Notes: generated by a model from the letters alone, not told the origin. A stretch of 64,000 nucleotides of DNA from Beijerinckia sp. 28-YEA-48 (GCF_900104955.1 NZ_FNSI01000001.1:1708001-1772000), one strand, 5' to 3'; numbered from the stretch's first letter, positions 51,880 to 61,437 are shown. Numbers and translations are program-made.

Positions 51880-53325
51880 ATGAACGCCCGCTTGAACGCC
51901 CGCTTGCAAGCTCCCTCGCATTCCCCCTCGGCCCGCTGGGCGCTCGTTGCCTTGTCGCTGTCCATGCTGCTGTCGTCGCTGGGCACCAGCATCGCCAATG
52001 TCGGCCTGCCGACCCTGTCGCAGGCTTTCGGCGCCAGCTTTCAGGAGGTGCAGTGGATCGTCCTGGCCTACCTCCTCACCATCACCAGTTTGATCGTCAG
52101 CGCCGGCCGGCTCGGCGACGTCATCGGCCGCCGTCGCTTGTTGCTGGGCGGGCTTTTCCTGTTCACGCTGGCATCGCTCCTTTGTGGTGTCGCGCCGACG
52201 CTGGGATGGCTGATCGGCGCACGGGCAGCACAAGGTCTCGGCGCGGCGGTCATGATGGCACTCACCATGGCGCTTGTCGGCGACGCCATGCCTAAAGACC
52301 GCACCGGCAGCGCCATGGGCCTGCTCGGCACCACCTCGGCGGTTGGCACGGCGCTCGGCCCCTCGCTTGGCGGCGTGTTGACCGCCACCTTCGGTTGGCC
52401 AGCCCTCTTTCTCGTCAATCTGCCCCTAGGCGCGGCCGCGTTCGTTCTCGCCTATCGCCACCTGCCCGCCGATCGCGCCGCTCCGAAGACAAGCCGCGCC
52501 GGCTTCGACGTGGCAGGCACCACCCTTTTGGCGCTGACGCTGGCGGCCTATGCGCTGGCGATGACACGGCACGGTCCTTTCGGCTTCATCACTGTCATCT
52601 TGCTGCTGGTCGCCGCGATCGGCACAGCCCTCTTCATCCGCGTCGAAGCGTCCGCGCCCGCACCCCTTGTCCGCTTGGCCTTCTTCCGAGATCCGGCTTT
52701 GCGCGCAGGCCTGATGATGAGCGGCCTCGTCGCGACCGTGATCATGGCGACGTTCGTGGTCGGGCCGTTCTACCTCGCCCAAGGACTGGGGCTGGATGCT
52801 GTCCATGTCGGACTGGTCATGTCGGTTGGTCCCTTCGTCGCCGCGCTGACGGGCGTGCCGGCGGGACGCATCGTCGATCGTTTCGGCGCGGGGCGCGTAA
52901 CCATGATCGGTCTAAGCAGCTTGGCGGCTGGTTGCCTGCTTCTCTACCTGTTGCCAGCGCGCCTGGGCATTCCCGGCTATCTCGGCTCTCTCATCGTCTG
53001 CACCCTCGGCTATGCGCTGTTTCAGACCGCCAACAACACGGCCGTCATGACCGATCTCGCTCCAGATCGGCGCGGCGTCATCTCCGGTCTGCTCAGCCTG
53101 TCGCGCAATCTCGGTCTCGTCACCGGCGCGTCGGTCATGGGCGCGGTGTTCGCCTTCACATCAGCGACGGTTGACGTCACGACCGCCCGCCCCGAGACTG
53201 TCGCCACCGGCCTGCATGCCACCTTCGCGGTGGCCACGGTGCTGATCCTCATCGCCCTCGCCCTTGCGGGCGTGAGCCGTGCGCGCGCACCACGCCCGAT
53301 GCCTGAAGCGGAGCCGGGAGAATAA
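51880..53325 (+). CDS. DHA2-family (EmrB/QacA-type) MFS multidrug exporter
   Basis: 481 residues with about 14 membrane segments. Motifs: LSSLGTSIANVGLPTLSQAF (TM1 end), WIVLAYLLTITSLIVSAGRL with GDVIGRRRLLLGG (motif A), and RGVISGLLSLSRNLGLVTGA near the C terminus. Exports hydrophobic drugs or metabolites with protons. The ATG at 51880 is chosen over 51859 because the helical family start follows more directly; a GGAAAGG lies before it. No EmrA-type adaptor gene is adjacent, so it probably acts alone in the inner membrane. Confidence 0.9.
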   Translation: MNARLNARLQAPSHSPSARWALVALSLSMLLSSLGTSIANVGLPTLSQAFGASFQEVQWIVLAYLLTITSLIVSAGRLGDVIGRRRLLLGGLFLFTLASLLCGVAPTLGWLIGARAAQGLGAAVMMALTMALVGDAMPKDRTGSAMGLLGTTSAVGTALGPSLGGVLTATFGWPALFLVNLPLGAAAFVLAYRHLPADRAAPKTSRAGFDVAGTTLLALTLAAYALAMTRHGPFGFITVILLLVAAIGTALFIRVEASAPAPLVRLAFFRDPALRAGLMMSGLVATVIMATFVVGPFYLAQGLGLDAVHVGLVMSVGPFVAALTGVPAGRIVDRFGAGRVTMIGLSSLAAGCLLLYLLPARLGIPGYLGSLIVCTLGYALFQTANNTAVMTDLAPDRRGVISGLLSLSRNLGLVTGASVMGAVFAFTSATVDVTTARPETVATGLHATFAVATVLILIALALAGVSRARAPRPMPEAEPGE

Positions 53326-53449
53326 GAATCGACACAGGCGGTTAGCGAAACATCCGGCTGCCGCATTTGATTCGCATTTCGATGGTAGCTTTAGGCCTTC
53401 GCCTAAGTGCGCTTGAGTACTGGGGGGCTGCACGGAAGGAGAAGATCCT

Positions 53450-53878
53450 ATGTGCGATTACAGCCTTCATTCTGTAGACTCTCGTCCGGCCCAGGTTGGC
53501 GAGCGGCTGACCTCGACACGCTTCCCGAACACCACAACCCGCGGCTTTGCCGCCATCGGTGCTCCCGACACAGCTGTATGTCTGCTGCCGGGGACGGAAC
53601 TGGCATTTGATAAGAATGTCGAATTCGAACGCGGGCTCTTCTCGACCAAAAAAACAGGCAGCGCCTCGGCCCGCTTCCGGACCATCAACCTCGAACAGCC
53701 GAACTGCCACCACGACGCGCTCGAACTGTCGGATGGGCAGATCGTCCTGGTGACGGAACTGCGCTGCGGACAATATGCGACCGTTTTGCAACTGCCTGTC
53801 GCGGCGGAAACCGACTCAGGCCAAGCGAAACAGCCGGAGATCGTGCGCGAGCGCGAGATTTTGGACGGTTTGCTTTAG
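53450..53878 (+). CDS. Conserved MCDYSLH-type protein of unknown function
   Basis: 142 residues beginning MCDYSLHSVDSRPAQVGERL, a start I have seen conserved in short hypothetical proteins of rhizobia and relatives. Cysteines at positions 2, about 44 and 86, and a Cys-His-His in NLEQPNCHHDALELSDGQ, could bind a metal. No signal or membrane segment. AAGGAG precedes the ATG. No function can be assigned. Confidence 0.75.
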   Translation: MCDYSLHSVDSRPAQVGERLTSTRFPNTTTRGFAAIGAPDTAVCLLPGTELAFDKNVEFERGLFSTKKTGSASARFRTINLEQPNCHHDALELSDGQIVLVTELRCGQYATVLQLPVAAETDSGQAKQPEIVREREILDGLL

Positions 53879-53994
53879 CCATTCCGGCCAGAATCACCGA
53901 CCACCTGCCCGTCCGATGCTTCGGCACCGGGCGGCAGCGGCTTTTGGCCGGATGAAAAGACCAAAAACCCATTAAAATCAATGATTGGAAGATT

Positions 53995-54068
53995 TGGAGG
54001 CCTCGGAGGGAATCGAACCCCCGTACAAGGATTTGCAGTCCTCTGCGTAGCCACTCCGCCACGAGGCC
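53995..54068 (-). tRNA. tRNA-Cys (anticodon GCA)
   Basis: Read on the minus strand: acceptor GGCCTCG pairs with CGAGGCC, followed by discriminator T and an encoded CCA. The anticodon loop holds CTGCAAA, with GCA at its centre, and the T-arm has GGTTCGATTCC. Length 74 with CCA. Confidence 0.97.
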
Positions 54069-54266
54069 TCACCCGGGAGCCTTGAAAGCCGCGCCGGAGC
54101 CGCGCTCTTAGCAAAGGATTCGGTGTCACGGCAAGGCTTTATGGCGCTTTGCTCCGCGCGACGCGAAAATGACATCTGAATTTGGATAATCCCCACCTTA
54201 CGAGCCAATTTGCGTTTGCATTTCGCGCGAGCCTTGCTATACGCAGCGGCGTCCGCAGGGACCTGT

Positions 54267-54342
54267 TCCCCGATAGCTCAGTTGGTAGAGCATTCGACTG
54301 TTAATCGAATTGTCGCTGGTTCGAGTCCAGCTCGGGGAGCCA
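54267..54342 (+). tRNA. tRNA-Asn (anticodon GTT)
   Basis: Acceptor TCCCCGA pairs with TCGGGGA, discriminator G, encoded CCA. The D-arm has AGCTCAGTTGGTAGAGC, the anticodon loop is CTGTTAA with GTT at 54300-54302, and the T-arm contains GGTTCGAGTCC. Length 76 with CCA. Confidence 0.97.
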
Positions 54343-54570
54343 CTCGTCTTTTGTACGCAAGAGCGTAGAAAAACAGACGATTGGCAGCGGATTTAGACCT
54401 GCCTCAAGCGGTCATCGGTTTATCCCGCGCCATATCTTCCAGAGTGTCACACTCACATTTACCGCCGTCTCCGTCGGACCTTTCATGCGCCTGAGCGATG
54501 GCTCGGCCAGTATTGCCTGCTAAGCGGCGGGCGCTTGCCGATTCTTCTCGCAACGCTCAAGAGGCCGAAC

Positions 54571-54603
54571 AAAAACCCCGCCTCCAGAGACCTGGAGACG
54601 GGG
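54571..54603 (-). terminator. Intrinsic terminator of the GPRPGY-repeat gene
   Basis: CCCCG-C-CTCCAG (54576-54587) pairs with CTGGAG-A-CGGGG (54592-54603) around AGAC; the minus strand continues with GTTTTTG. Confidence 0.85.
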
Positions 54604-54625
54604 CTTTATCGTGCGTTGAAAACGC

Positions 54626-54982
54626 TTAGCGAAACTGGCGCGTGGTCGGACCACCAACGTTGGGACGCGTCACCGGGCCGCCGAAGCCCGGGCGAACCGG
54701 ACGCGGACCGTATCCCGGCCGCGGGCCATATCCCGGGCGCGGGCCGTAGCCGTAACCCGGACGGGGGCCATATCCAGGGCCAAAGCCGGGGCGCACGACG
54801 GGCGGTCCGTAGCGGCGGAACGGCACACAACGGCCAAACCCGTCGCGCGCCCAGCCAGGGCCACAACCCATAGCGACGTTGGTGATCAGGGACGAGTCGG
54901 TCAACGGCGTCCCATTCGGCATCGCCTGGGCGGCCGAGGCCATGCCGAGACAAAGAATCGCAGCGCTAATAACAAACTTCAT
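54626..54982 (-). CDS. Small secreted protein with Gly-Pro-Arg-Tyr repeats
   Basis: 118 residues. Signal peptide MKFVISAAILCLGMASAAQA. A short motif GCGPGWARDGFGRCVPFRRY, with two cysteines, is of a kind frequent in Hyphomicrobiales. It is followed by repeats of the unit GPRPGYG (four to five copies, about residues 70-100) and a basic tail. Repeat-rich, disordered and basic, it may bind the cell surface or nucleic acid; no function known. GGAG eight bases before the ATG supports the start at 54982. Confidence 0.75.
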   Translation of the reverse strand: MKFVISAAILCLGMASAAQAMPNGTPLTDSSLITNVAMGCGPGWARDGFGRCVPFRRYGPPVVRPGFGPGYGPRPGYGYGPRPGYGPRPGYGPRPVRPGFGGPVTRPNVGGPTTRQFR

Positions 54983-55272
54983 TTCGCAAGCTCCATAAAA
55001 AACAGCCCTTACAAGCCCTAGTAGACATGAACAGAGTCTGAAGCACCCAATACCCCGTGCTTCGCACAAGATATCATGGCTAACGCTATTCACGTGAGCA
55101 GCCGATCGGCCGAATGGGTCGCGCCGATGAGATTGCCGCCACGGTACTTGACTGTGCAGCCCTGGGGCCAGTCCGGTGCCCGGCGTCGCCCTGCCCGTCG
55201 GCGGCAGCTTCGTCGCGTCTGGATGGGGCGAGGCGCGCGCGAGCAATCTTAGTCAGAACCTTCGTCGGAGGT

Positions 55273-56097
55273 CTAAACGGCAATGCCTCGTACCGCGCTA
55301 CCGGCCGTAGGCCTGGGTGCTTGCAACCGCGCCGAAATCGCAGCCGCGGCCTGCTGAAGCGTCTCCAGGTGCAGCTCGGAAAAGTGATCTTCGTCCATCA
55401 GCTGCTTGGACCACGCAACAGCGATCGCGCCGATGGGCCGCCCTTCACTGTGAACGGCGACGGCAATGGCCCGTCAATCAAATTTTCGCAATTGCGGGGC
55501 CATGCGCGTCGCGTAGCCGGTCTTGCGCACCAGATCCAACGTTGCGCCCAGACTTTTCAGCGTCACACCAAACCGTTCGGCACAGGCAAACTCGTCGTGG
55601 CGAACCGCGCTGACAATGTCGAGGACTTCGTCTTTCCCTAAACAGGCGAGATAAGCCAATCCGCTGGCGGCCACGAACATATTCAGTTCGACATCGACAT
55701 CAGCTCCGTTCGGACGACCAAATGGGCTGCGCCCATGGGTCGACTCAATGACCCGCATGCGGCCATTGACGAAGAAATGTAGATTGACCGGCCACTGCAC
55801 GTTTTGTGTGAGCTCCAATAGATGCGGGCGTGCCACCTCCACCAGCCGGCCGATGAGAACACTATCGCGCGGATTTACCGCCTGCAGCGTGGCGATATTG
55901 CTGCGATACATGCCGTCGGTGAGGCCGACACGCACGAACCGCCGCTCCACCAAAGTCGCCAGCAAGCGCCGCAGGGAACTTTTCGGCAGCCGCGTACCCA
56001 GATGAATCTGATGCAGACCGGAAGGCCCCGCCCCGCCCAGGAATTCCAGGATATCAAGCCCACGGGATAGAGCCCGAACCTGATCCGCCTCTGGCAT
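55273..56097 (-). pseudogene. IclR-family regulator interrupted by an in-frame stop
   Basis: Frame from 56097 (GGAGG seven bases upstream) encodes the IclR HTH (VRALSRGLDILEFLGGAGPS, then LPKSSLRRLLATLVERRFVR) and most of the effector domain, then hits TGA at 55474-55476 after APQLRKFD. Without any shift the same frame goes on as RAIAVAVHSEGRPIGAIAVA with SELHLETLQQAAAAISARL to a TAG at 55273, which is exactly the missing IclR C terminus. Total would be about 274 residues, the normal length. A single base change (for example CGA to TGA) explains it. The truncated protein may be inactive. Divergent from the sulfatase gene. Confidence 0.8.
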
Positions 56098-56217
56098 GCG
56101 CATCCCTCCTCACGCCGTAGCTGCGTGCCGCCTGGCGGTACGCGACTGTATTATGTCTTGCGGAGTACGGCTTGTCGAAGCGAGCAATGTGACATCGATA
56201 TTTCGAGGGAGGATGCC

Positions 56218-57654
56218 ATGAGCCTGACCAAGCGGAAGATTTCACGTCGCGATGTCTTGAAAAGCGGCGCGGCTGGCTCGCTGGCCCTGGCGGTCGAAGG
56301 CGGACGCGCCGCGGCGCAAGACAGCCGCCCGCCCAACATCATCTTCATCATGGCCGATGACATGGGCTATGCAGATCTCTCCTGCTATGGCCGCACGGAC
56401 TATCAGACACCGAATATCGATAGATTGGCGACAGGCGGCATGCGCTTCCTGCAAGCCTATGCCAATTCGGCGGTCTGTTCGGCGACGCGCACCGCTTTGA
56501 TCACCGGCCGCTATCAATATCGTCTGCCGATCGGCCTTGAAGAGCCGCTGTCGAGCCTGGGCGACCGCCAGGTCGGCTTGCCGCCGCAACACCCCACCCT
56601 GCCCTCGCTGCTGCGCAAGGCGGGCTATGGCACGACGCTGATCGGCAAATGGCATCTCGGCAGGTTGCCCGACTTCGGCCCGCTGCAAAGCGGCTATGAT
56701 CATTTCTATGGTTTCCGCAGTGGTGCGGTCGATTATTTCACCCATAAGAGCGGTGGCCCGGCCACCGACACGCACGATCTCTGGGAGAATGATGTCAAGG
56801 CGCAGGACGTCGGCTATCTGACCTCTTTGCTCGGCAAGCGCGCCGCATCCGTCATCGATGCTTATGCGAAGGTGCAGAAGCCGTTCTTCATCAGCCTGCA
56901 TTTCAACGCACCGCATTGGCCATGGGAAGGCCCCGGCGACGAGGCGGAATCGCAACGCCTCCGCGGGCTCGCCCAATATGACGCGGGATCGCAGAAGACC
57001 TATGCCGAAATGGTGGTGGCGCTCGATGCGGAGGTCGGCCGTGTGCTGGCCGCGCTCGATGCCAACGGCATTGCCGACAATACGCTTGTTGTCTTCACCA
57101 GCGACAATGGCGGCGAACGTTTCGCCAAAACCTGGCCTTTCTCGGGCCGCAAGACCGAACTGCTGGAAGGCGGCTTGCGTATTCCAGCCGTCGTGCGCTG
57201 GCCACGCGGCATTCCCGCCGGCCAGACCAGCGAGCAGACCATCATCAGCATGGACTGGATGCCGACCTTCCTCGAACTGGCCAAGACCGCGCCCGATCCG
57301 CAATATCCGATGGACGGCATGAGCCTTGTGCGCACGCTGGCGGGAACGGCGCCGGTCACGGCGCGCAAGTTTTTCTGGCGTTACAAGAACCTGGAGCAGC
57401 AGGCGATGCGCGATGGCGACTGGAAATATCTCAAGATCAAGAACAACACATTTCTGTTCAATGTTGTTGACGATCCGATGGAGCGCGCCAACCACAAGAC
57501 ACGCAATCCGGCGCTGTTCGAGCGGATGGTCGCCGACTATGCGGCCTGGAATGCCACCATGCTGCCGGTCGATCCGAAATCCTTCACGGCCGGGTTCAGT
57601 GGCGCTGACATGGCCGATCACTTCGGCGTCGAGCCGCCGCCCCGGCCGCGCTAG
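56218..57654 (+). CDS. Tat-exported sulfatase (formylglycine type)
   Basis: 478 residues. Twin-arginine signal ISRRDVLKSGAAGSLALAVE. The arylsulfatase start NIIFIMADDMGYADLSCYGR carries the metal-binding Asp pair. The formylglycine site is VCSATRTALITGRYQY (Cys-x-Ala-x-Arg). FTSDNGGERFAKTWPFSGRK contains the second Asp-Asn metal pair. Hydrolyses a sulfate ester in the periplasm; substrate unknown. GGGAGG six bases before the ATG supports the start. The divergent IclR gene, now broken, was probably its regulator. Confidence 0.9.
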   Translation: MSLTKRKISRRDVLKSGAAGSLALAVEGGRAAAQDSRPPNIIFIMADDMGYADLSCYGRTDYQTPNIDRLATGGMRFLQAYANSAVCSATRTALITGRYQYRLPIGLEEPLSSLGDRQVGLPPQHPTLPSLLRKAGYGTTLIGKWHLGRLPDFGPLQSGYDHFYGFRSGAVDYFTHKSGGPATDTHDLWENDVKAQDVGYLTSLLGKRAASVIDAYAKVQKPFFISLHFNAPHWPWEGPGDEAESQRLRGLAQYDAGSQKTYAEMVVALDAEVGRVLAALDANGIADNTLVVFTSDNGGERFAKTWPFSGRKTELLEGGLRIPAVVRWPRGIPAGQTSEQTIISMDWMPTFLELAKTAPDPQYPMDGMSLVRTLAGTAPVTARKFFWRYKNLEQQAMRDGDWKYLKIKNNTFLFNVVDDPMERANHKTRNPALFERMVADYAAWNATMLPVDPKSFTAGFSGADMADHFGVEPPPRPR

Positions 57655-57665
57655 GCAGCTCGCCT

Positions 57666-59261
57666 CTACACGGCCCCAACATGAATGACTTCCGGGGCGG
57701 CGCCGTATTTTTGTTTCCGGCTCCGATGATAGGCGATGAATTCGGCTGGTGACAGCGGCTTGGAGAACAACCAGCCCTGCCCGAAGTCGACGCCATGGGC
57801 TCTGAGATAATCCGCCTGATCCTCGCTCTCGATGCCTTCCGCCACGGTGAAGAGGCCGAGCGCCTTGGCCATGTCGATGATATGCGACGTGACCGAACTC
57901 GTCGCCGTGTTGCGGCCCACCGTATCGATGAAGGACTTGTCGATTTTCAACGCATCGAGCGGCAGGCCTTGCAGATGTTGCAGGTTCGAATAACCCGTAC
58001 CGAAATCGTCGATCGCCACCGAATGGCCCAGCGCCCGCGCCTTGGCGAGCGTTACTTTCGCCGCCTCGATGTCGATGAAACCGCGCTCTGTCGCTTCCAG
58101 CCAGATTTGCGCGGTGCGAATGCCGGTCTGCGGTAGTTTCTCCGCCAGAGCATCAAGGACGCGCCCGGTCGTGATGTCGGCGGCGCAGAGGTTGACGGCG
58201 ATATGCAGGGTCCGATCCTCGATCAGTATCCGGTTGAGATCGAAGATCACAGCGTCGAGCACCTGATCGGTAATCGGCAAGATCAATCCGCTCTCTTCCG
58301 CCAGGGGAATGAACAGGTCCGGCCGCACGAGCGTGCCGTCGGGCCGTCTCCACCGCACCAGGGCCTCCGCGCCCATGCAAATGCCGGTCTTCAATTCGAT
58401 GATCGGCTGGTAATGGACGATGAACTCGCGCTTGCGCACCGCGATCTCAAGCTCGGCGAGCGGCGAGAGACGTTTCCGCGACAGCCAGATCACGGTGCCG
58501 ACGATGAAGGCGGCGATGAACGCACCCATCGGCAGAAGGAGCAACCGCTCCCCACGCAAGCGATCGGCAAGCTGCGCGCGTGGCTCCATGGCGATGGCCA
58601 TCAGCCCGTCGTGACGGGCAACGGCATAGATGGCCGTGTCCGTCATACCCTTCTTTGACGTGCCCACGAAGTCTTTCACAAGCGTGAGATCGGGCGCGTT
58701 GAGCGTGTTGATGACCATCCCTTGTTCGTTGGTGAGGGCGAGAGACACGCCATCCTCGACCATGATGTCGAGAAAGCGCGACGGCGCGACGAGCGCGTTG
58801 TATGACCCATAATTCAGCGCGGTCATCTGTTTGGCGCGGGTCACGCCCGGCTGTATCCGGATGTTGACCCCAATTCCATCGGGCGTCGTGTAATCAACCC
58901 GCGACTTAGGGATCATGCCCTCCGTCATGCCCCACGACGTGCATTTCAACAGACCGTTTTCGAAATAGCCGATCTCCTCCACCGGCTCGGTATTGAGGGT
59001 GATCATGCGCATGCGCATGATATGCGCGTCCGAACAGGGCGGCAGAGCAGCGGCCTCGATCGACTCCAGCGCCAGTTTGGCGTCTTTGAACGTTTCGGCC
59101 GCGCGCTGAATGGCGCGGTCGGCGAGCAGGTTTAACGCGTCCTGTTCTTTGCCGAGGGCAATCGCCCATGACGTATAGGCCATGGTGGCGATCGGAATAA
59201 TCGCGCCAAGCAAGCCAAGAAGAATAGCCGCCGCGATGATGCGGAAGCGCCGCGCGTCCAT
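57666..59261 (-). CDS. CSS-motif EAL-domain cyclic-di-GMP phosphodiesterase
   Basis: 531 residues. Two membrane helices (IIAAAILLGLLGAIIPIATM and LLPMGAFIAAFIVGTVIWLS, about residue 255) enclose a periplasmic domain with cysteines in ALPPCSDAHIMRMR and LLKCTSWGMTEGM, the CSS motif. The C-terminal EAL domain is complete: GAEALVRW, AVNLCAADI, LEATERGF, AIDDFGTGYSNL and LKIDKSFI. Such enzymes degrade cyclic di-GMP when the periplasmic disulfide is reduced or absent. The start at 59261 has AGGG eight bases upstream. Confidence 0.92.
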   Translation of the reverse strand: MDARRFRIIAAAILLGLLGAIIPIATMAYTSWAIALGKEQDALNLLADRAIQRAAETFKDAKLALESIEAAALPPCSDAHIMRMRMITLNTEPVEEIGYFENGLLKCTSWGMTEGMIPKSRVDYTTPDGIGVNIRIQPGVTRAKQMTALNYGSYNALVAPSRFLDIMVEDGVSLALTNEQGMVINTLNAPDLTLVKDFVGTSKKGMTDTAIYAVARHDGLMAIAMEPRAQLADRLRGERLLLLPMGAFIAAFIVGTVIWLSRKRLSPLAELEIAVRKREFIVHYQPIIELKTGICMGAEALVRWRRPDGTLVRPDLFIPLAEESGLILPITDQVLDAVIFDLNRILIEDRTLHIAVNLCAADITTGRVLDALAEKLPQTGIRTAQIWLEATERGFIDIEAAKVTLAKARALGHSVAIDDFGTGYSNLQHLQGLPLDALKIDKSFIDTVGRNTATSSVTSHIIDMAKALGLFTVAEGIESEDQADYLRAHGVDFGQGWLFSKPLSPAEFIAYHRSRKQKYGAAPEVIHVGAV

Positions 59262-59379
59262 GTCCAGCACCCTGCCCAGCGTGCATCAGAGGGGCTATGG
59301 TCTATGACTTATATTAAGAATTTCCGGCGCGCCTGTCTCGGACTATGGGTGATTAATCCAAATGATTGGGCTCGCAAAC

Positions 59380-60084
59380 TCAGCGCCGGCGCGTCATCCA
59401 GGCACCCCAGAACAAGCTCGAGAAAAAGCGCAGCGGCTTTTCAAAGCCCGCCTCCGTCAGCAAGGTGGCGACGGCTTCTTCCGACTCCGGCGGATCGGCG
59501 CCTTGCAGGATTTTGCCCAGCTTGCTCTGGATCTCGTCGGCGCTTGCCCCATGCATGCGCCAGCGCTGCGCCCAAGCGGCCATCATCAAAGGCTGCGAGG
59601 CATAGGCATAATGATTGCCGGCCATGATGAAAGGCGCGCCCGGCTTCAGGCGCAAGGCGACGTCGCGCAGGATCGCCTGTTTGGCCTCGCCGCCGGGAAG
59701 ATGATGCAGCACGCCGATCAATGTCGCCGCATCGAACAACCGATCCTGCGGCAGATCGGCGACGGTGCCGACAAAAACCTCGGTGCGCTCCGACAGTCCG
59801 GCGGCCTCGATACGCGCCACGGCCAGATCGAGCATCGGATGCGACGGATCGACGGCGACAAAACTCCAGCCTGGTTCGAGCCGAGCGGCCGTGACAATCT
59901 CATTGGCCGTGCCTCCGGCCCCGGCGACCAGCACGGTGGCGGTGGAGCCAGCACCCAGGGCGGCCGTGAGCATGCAAGCCGCCAGATCGTGACAGGCCTC
60001 ATAGCCCGCCAGCGCGATGCGGCTTTGCTTTTCATATTCAGCGGCCCGGGCCGGATCGAATTTCGCTGCGGCATCGGCGGTCAT
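59380..60084 (-). CDS. Class I SAM-dependent methyltransferase
   Basis: 234 residues. Motif I is VLVAGAGGTANEIVTAARLE, with VAVDPSHPMLDLAVARIEAA as the acidic loop and FDAATLIGVLHHLPGGEAKQ as motif III/IV. Soluble small-molecule or lipid methyltransferase; the substrate cannot be told. The ATG at 60084 removes a non-family extension and has AGGA nine bases upstream. It stands between unrelated genes. Confidence 0.85.
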   Translation of the reverse strand: MTADAAAKFDPARAAEYEKQSRIALAGYEACHDLAACMLTAALGAGSTATVLVAGAGGTANEIVTAARLEPGWSFVAVDPSHPMLDLAVARIEAAGLSERTEVFVGTVADLPQDRLFDAATLIGVLHHLPGGEAKQAILRDVALRLKPGAPFIMAGNHYAYASQPLMMAAWAQRWRMHGASADEIQSKLGKILQGADPPESEEAVATLLTEAGFEKPLRFFSSLFWGAWMTRRR

Positions 60085-60209
60085 GGTGCCTGTTCCTAAA
60101 ATCGGCGGTGTGCCGATGGCCATACGGTTGATCAGGATGGCCAACAAACGATCTTCACGCCGTCACAGGTGCATTGTACGCCACGCATAGGTGCGCGTCA
60201 GGCCAAACG

Positions 60210-60476
60210 TTACCGCACCAGGCGCCATATGGCAGCGGCGGCGATCGCGGCCGGAATGACGAAGACAATCGCCAGGATCGGCAGTTCGTCGCGCACGGAA
60301 TAACCCGCCTTGGTCACGCCGACCCACATGTTGACCAGCGACACGACGAGCCAGACGGGAATAAACACCTTGGCAGCGAAGGCGATGTTCACGCCGGTTT
60401 CGCCCCAAAGCTTTCCGAACAAAAGAAACAGGCCGAGCAGCACAATGCCGCCGCCGATCACCATCGCCATATGCAT
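60210..60476 (-). CDS. Small inner-membrane protein, three helices
   Basis: 88 residues: MAMVIGGGIVLLGLFLLFGK, then IAFAAKVFIPVWLVVSLVNM, then PILAIVFVIPAAIAAAAIWR, with a short loop MWVGVTKAGYSVRDEL between helices two and three. A conserved membrane protein pattern in this order of bacteria, with no known function. Start at 60476 or the second Met at 60467. Confidence 0.7.
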   Translation of the reverse strand: MHMAMVIGGGIVLLGLFLLFGKLWGETGVNIAFAAKVFIPVWLVVSLVNMWVGVTKAGYSVRDELPILAIVFVIPAAIAAAAIWRLVR

Positions 60477-60555
60477 AAGTCAGCCCCCTACCGTACTGCT
60501 CATGATTGATAGCACCGTCCGGCCACTTCTGTCCCAGAGCAAAATGCGACAGCGA

Positions 60556-61437
60556 TCAGGCCTTGGCCAGCGCAGGTCGTTGCGCCGTTGCCGCCGCATG
60601 GGCAGCGATCTCGTCGCTGGTGGTGAGCCAGACCCCGTCGTGCGAAGCGATATAGGCGAGCGCCTTGTCGAGATATTTGGCGCGGAAGGCCTGGCCCGTC
60701 ACGAAGGGATGCAGCGCCAGCGCCATGACGCGGCCGGTCAATGCGCCATCGGCATAGAGCTGGTCGAACTGGTCGACGACGGTGCGATAAAAATCCTCGC
60801 CGGTCATGCCGCTACCGGTGAACAGCATCAGATCGTTCAGTTCCACCGAATAAGGCACCGACATCATGCCCGGCACATTGAGGGCAAAGGGCTGATCGTC
60901 GGCCGTCCAATCGAGCACATAGGAATAGCCGAGTTCCTTGAGAAGCTTCGGGGTCGCCAGGGTTTCGGTGAGCCCCGGCCCCATCCAGCCTTTCGGGTGT
61001 TGGCTGGTGGCCTGGGCGATCGTCTCCGTCACCGCTTTGAGAAAACGGCGCTCCTCGTCAGATTCCATGTTGGCGTGGAGCATGGAATTGGTTTTGCCAT
61101 GGGCAAGCCAGGCCCAGCCGCGCTTGCGGCCGGCTTCGATGATCTGCGGATAGTGCGCGGCGACATCGGAATTCAGCAACACCGAGGGGCGGATGCCGTA
61201 GCGGTCAAAACTCTCGATCATCCGCCAGATGCCAACACGCGCGCCATAGTCGCGCCAACCGTGGTTCAGCGGATCGGGCACGAGATTGGCAGTGCCCTGC
61301 CAGATGCTGGTGGACGGTTTGCCGAGTTCGAAATGCTCGACATTGAGGCCGACATAGAAGGCCACACGAGCGCCGTTTGGCCAGACGAGCTTCGGCCGGT
61401 CGGTGATGGGCGAGTAGTCATAGAGAGCGTTTTCCAT
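60556..61437 (-). CDS. Polysaccharide-deacetylase-family (PuuE-like) hydrolase
   Basis: 293 residues. LVWPNGARVAFYVGLNVEHF replaces the NodB FDDG segment in the PuuE/allantoinase-like manner. SVLLNSDVAAHYPQIIEAGR, GWAWLAHGKTNSML and GWMGPGLTETLATPKLLKEL follow the family order, as does ALALHPFVTGQAFRAKYLDK near the C terminus. Hydrolyses a C-N bond, either of a deacetylase or a cyclic amide type; not more can be said. GGAG seven bases before the ATG supports the start. The divergent LysR gene is the likely regulator. Confidence 0.85.
   Translation of the reverse strand: MENALYDYSPITDRPKLVWPNGARVAFYVGLNVEHFELGKPSTSIWQGTANLVPDPLNHGWRDYGARVGIWRMIESFDRYGIRPSVLLNSDVAAHYPQIIEAGRKRGWAWLAHGKTNSMLHANMESDEERRFLKAVTETIAQATSQHPKGWMGPGLTETLATPKLLKELGYSYVLDWTADDQPFALNVPGMMSVPYSVELNDLMLFTGSGMTGEDFYRTVVDQFDQLYADGALTGRVMALALHPFVTGQAFRAKYLDKALAYIASHDGVWLTTSDEIAAHAAATAQRPALAKA

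Noticed and set aside
53995-54342. Two tRNA genes as an integration site for a mobile island
   Set aside because: No integrase, no duplicated tRNA end and no composition break was found on either side.
55474-55476. In-frame TGA in the IclR gene as a selenocysteine codon
   Set aside because: IclR regulators are not selenoproteins, no selenocysteine insertion structure is evident just downstream, and the neighbouring SelW-type gene in this genome uses Cys.
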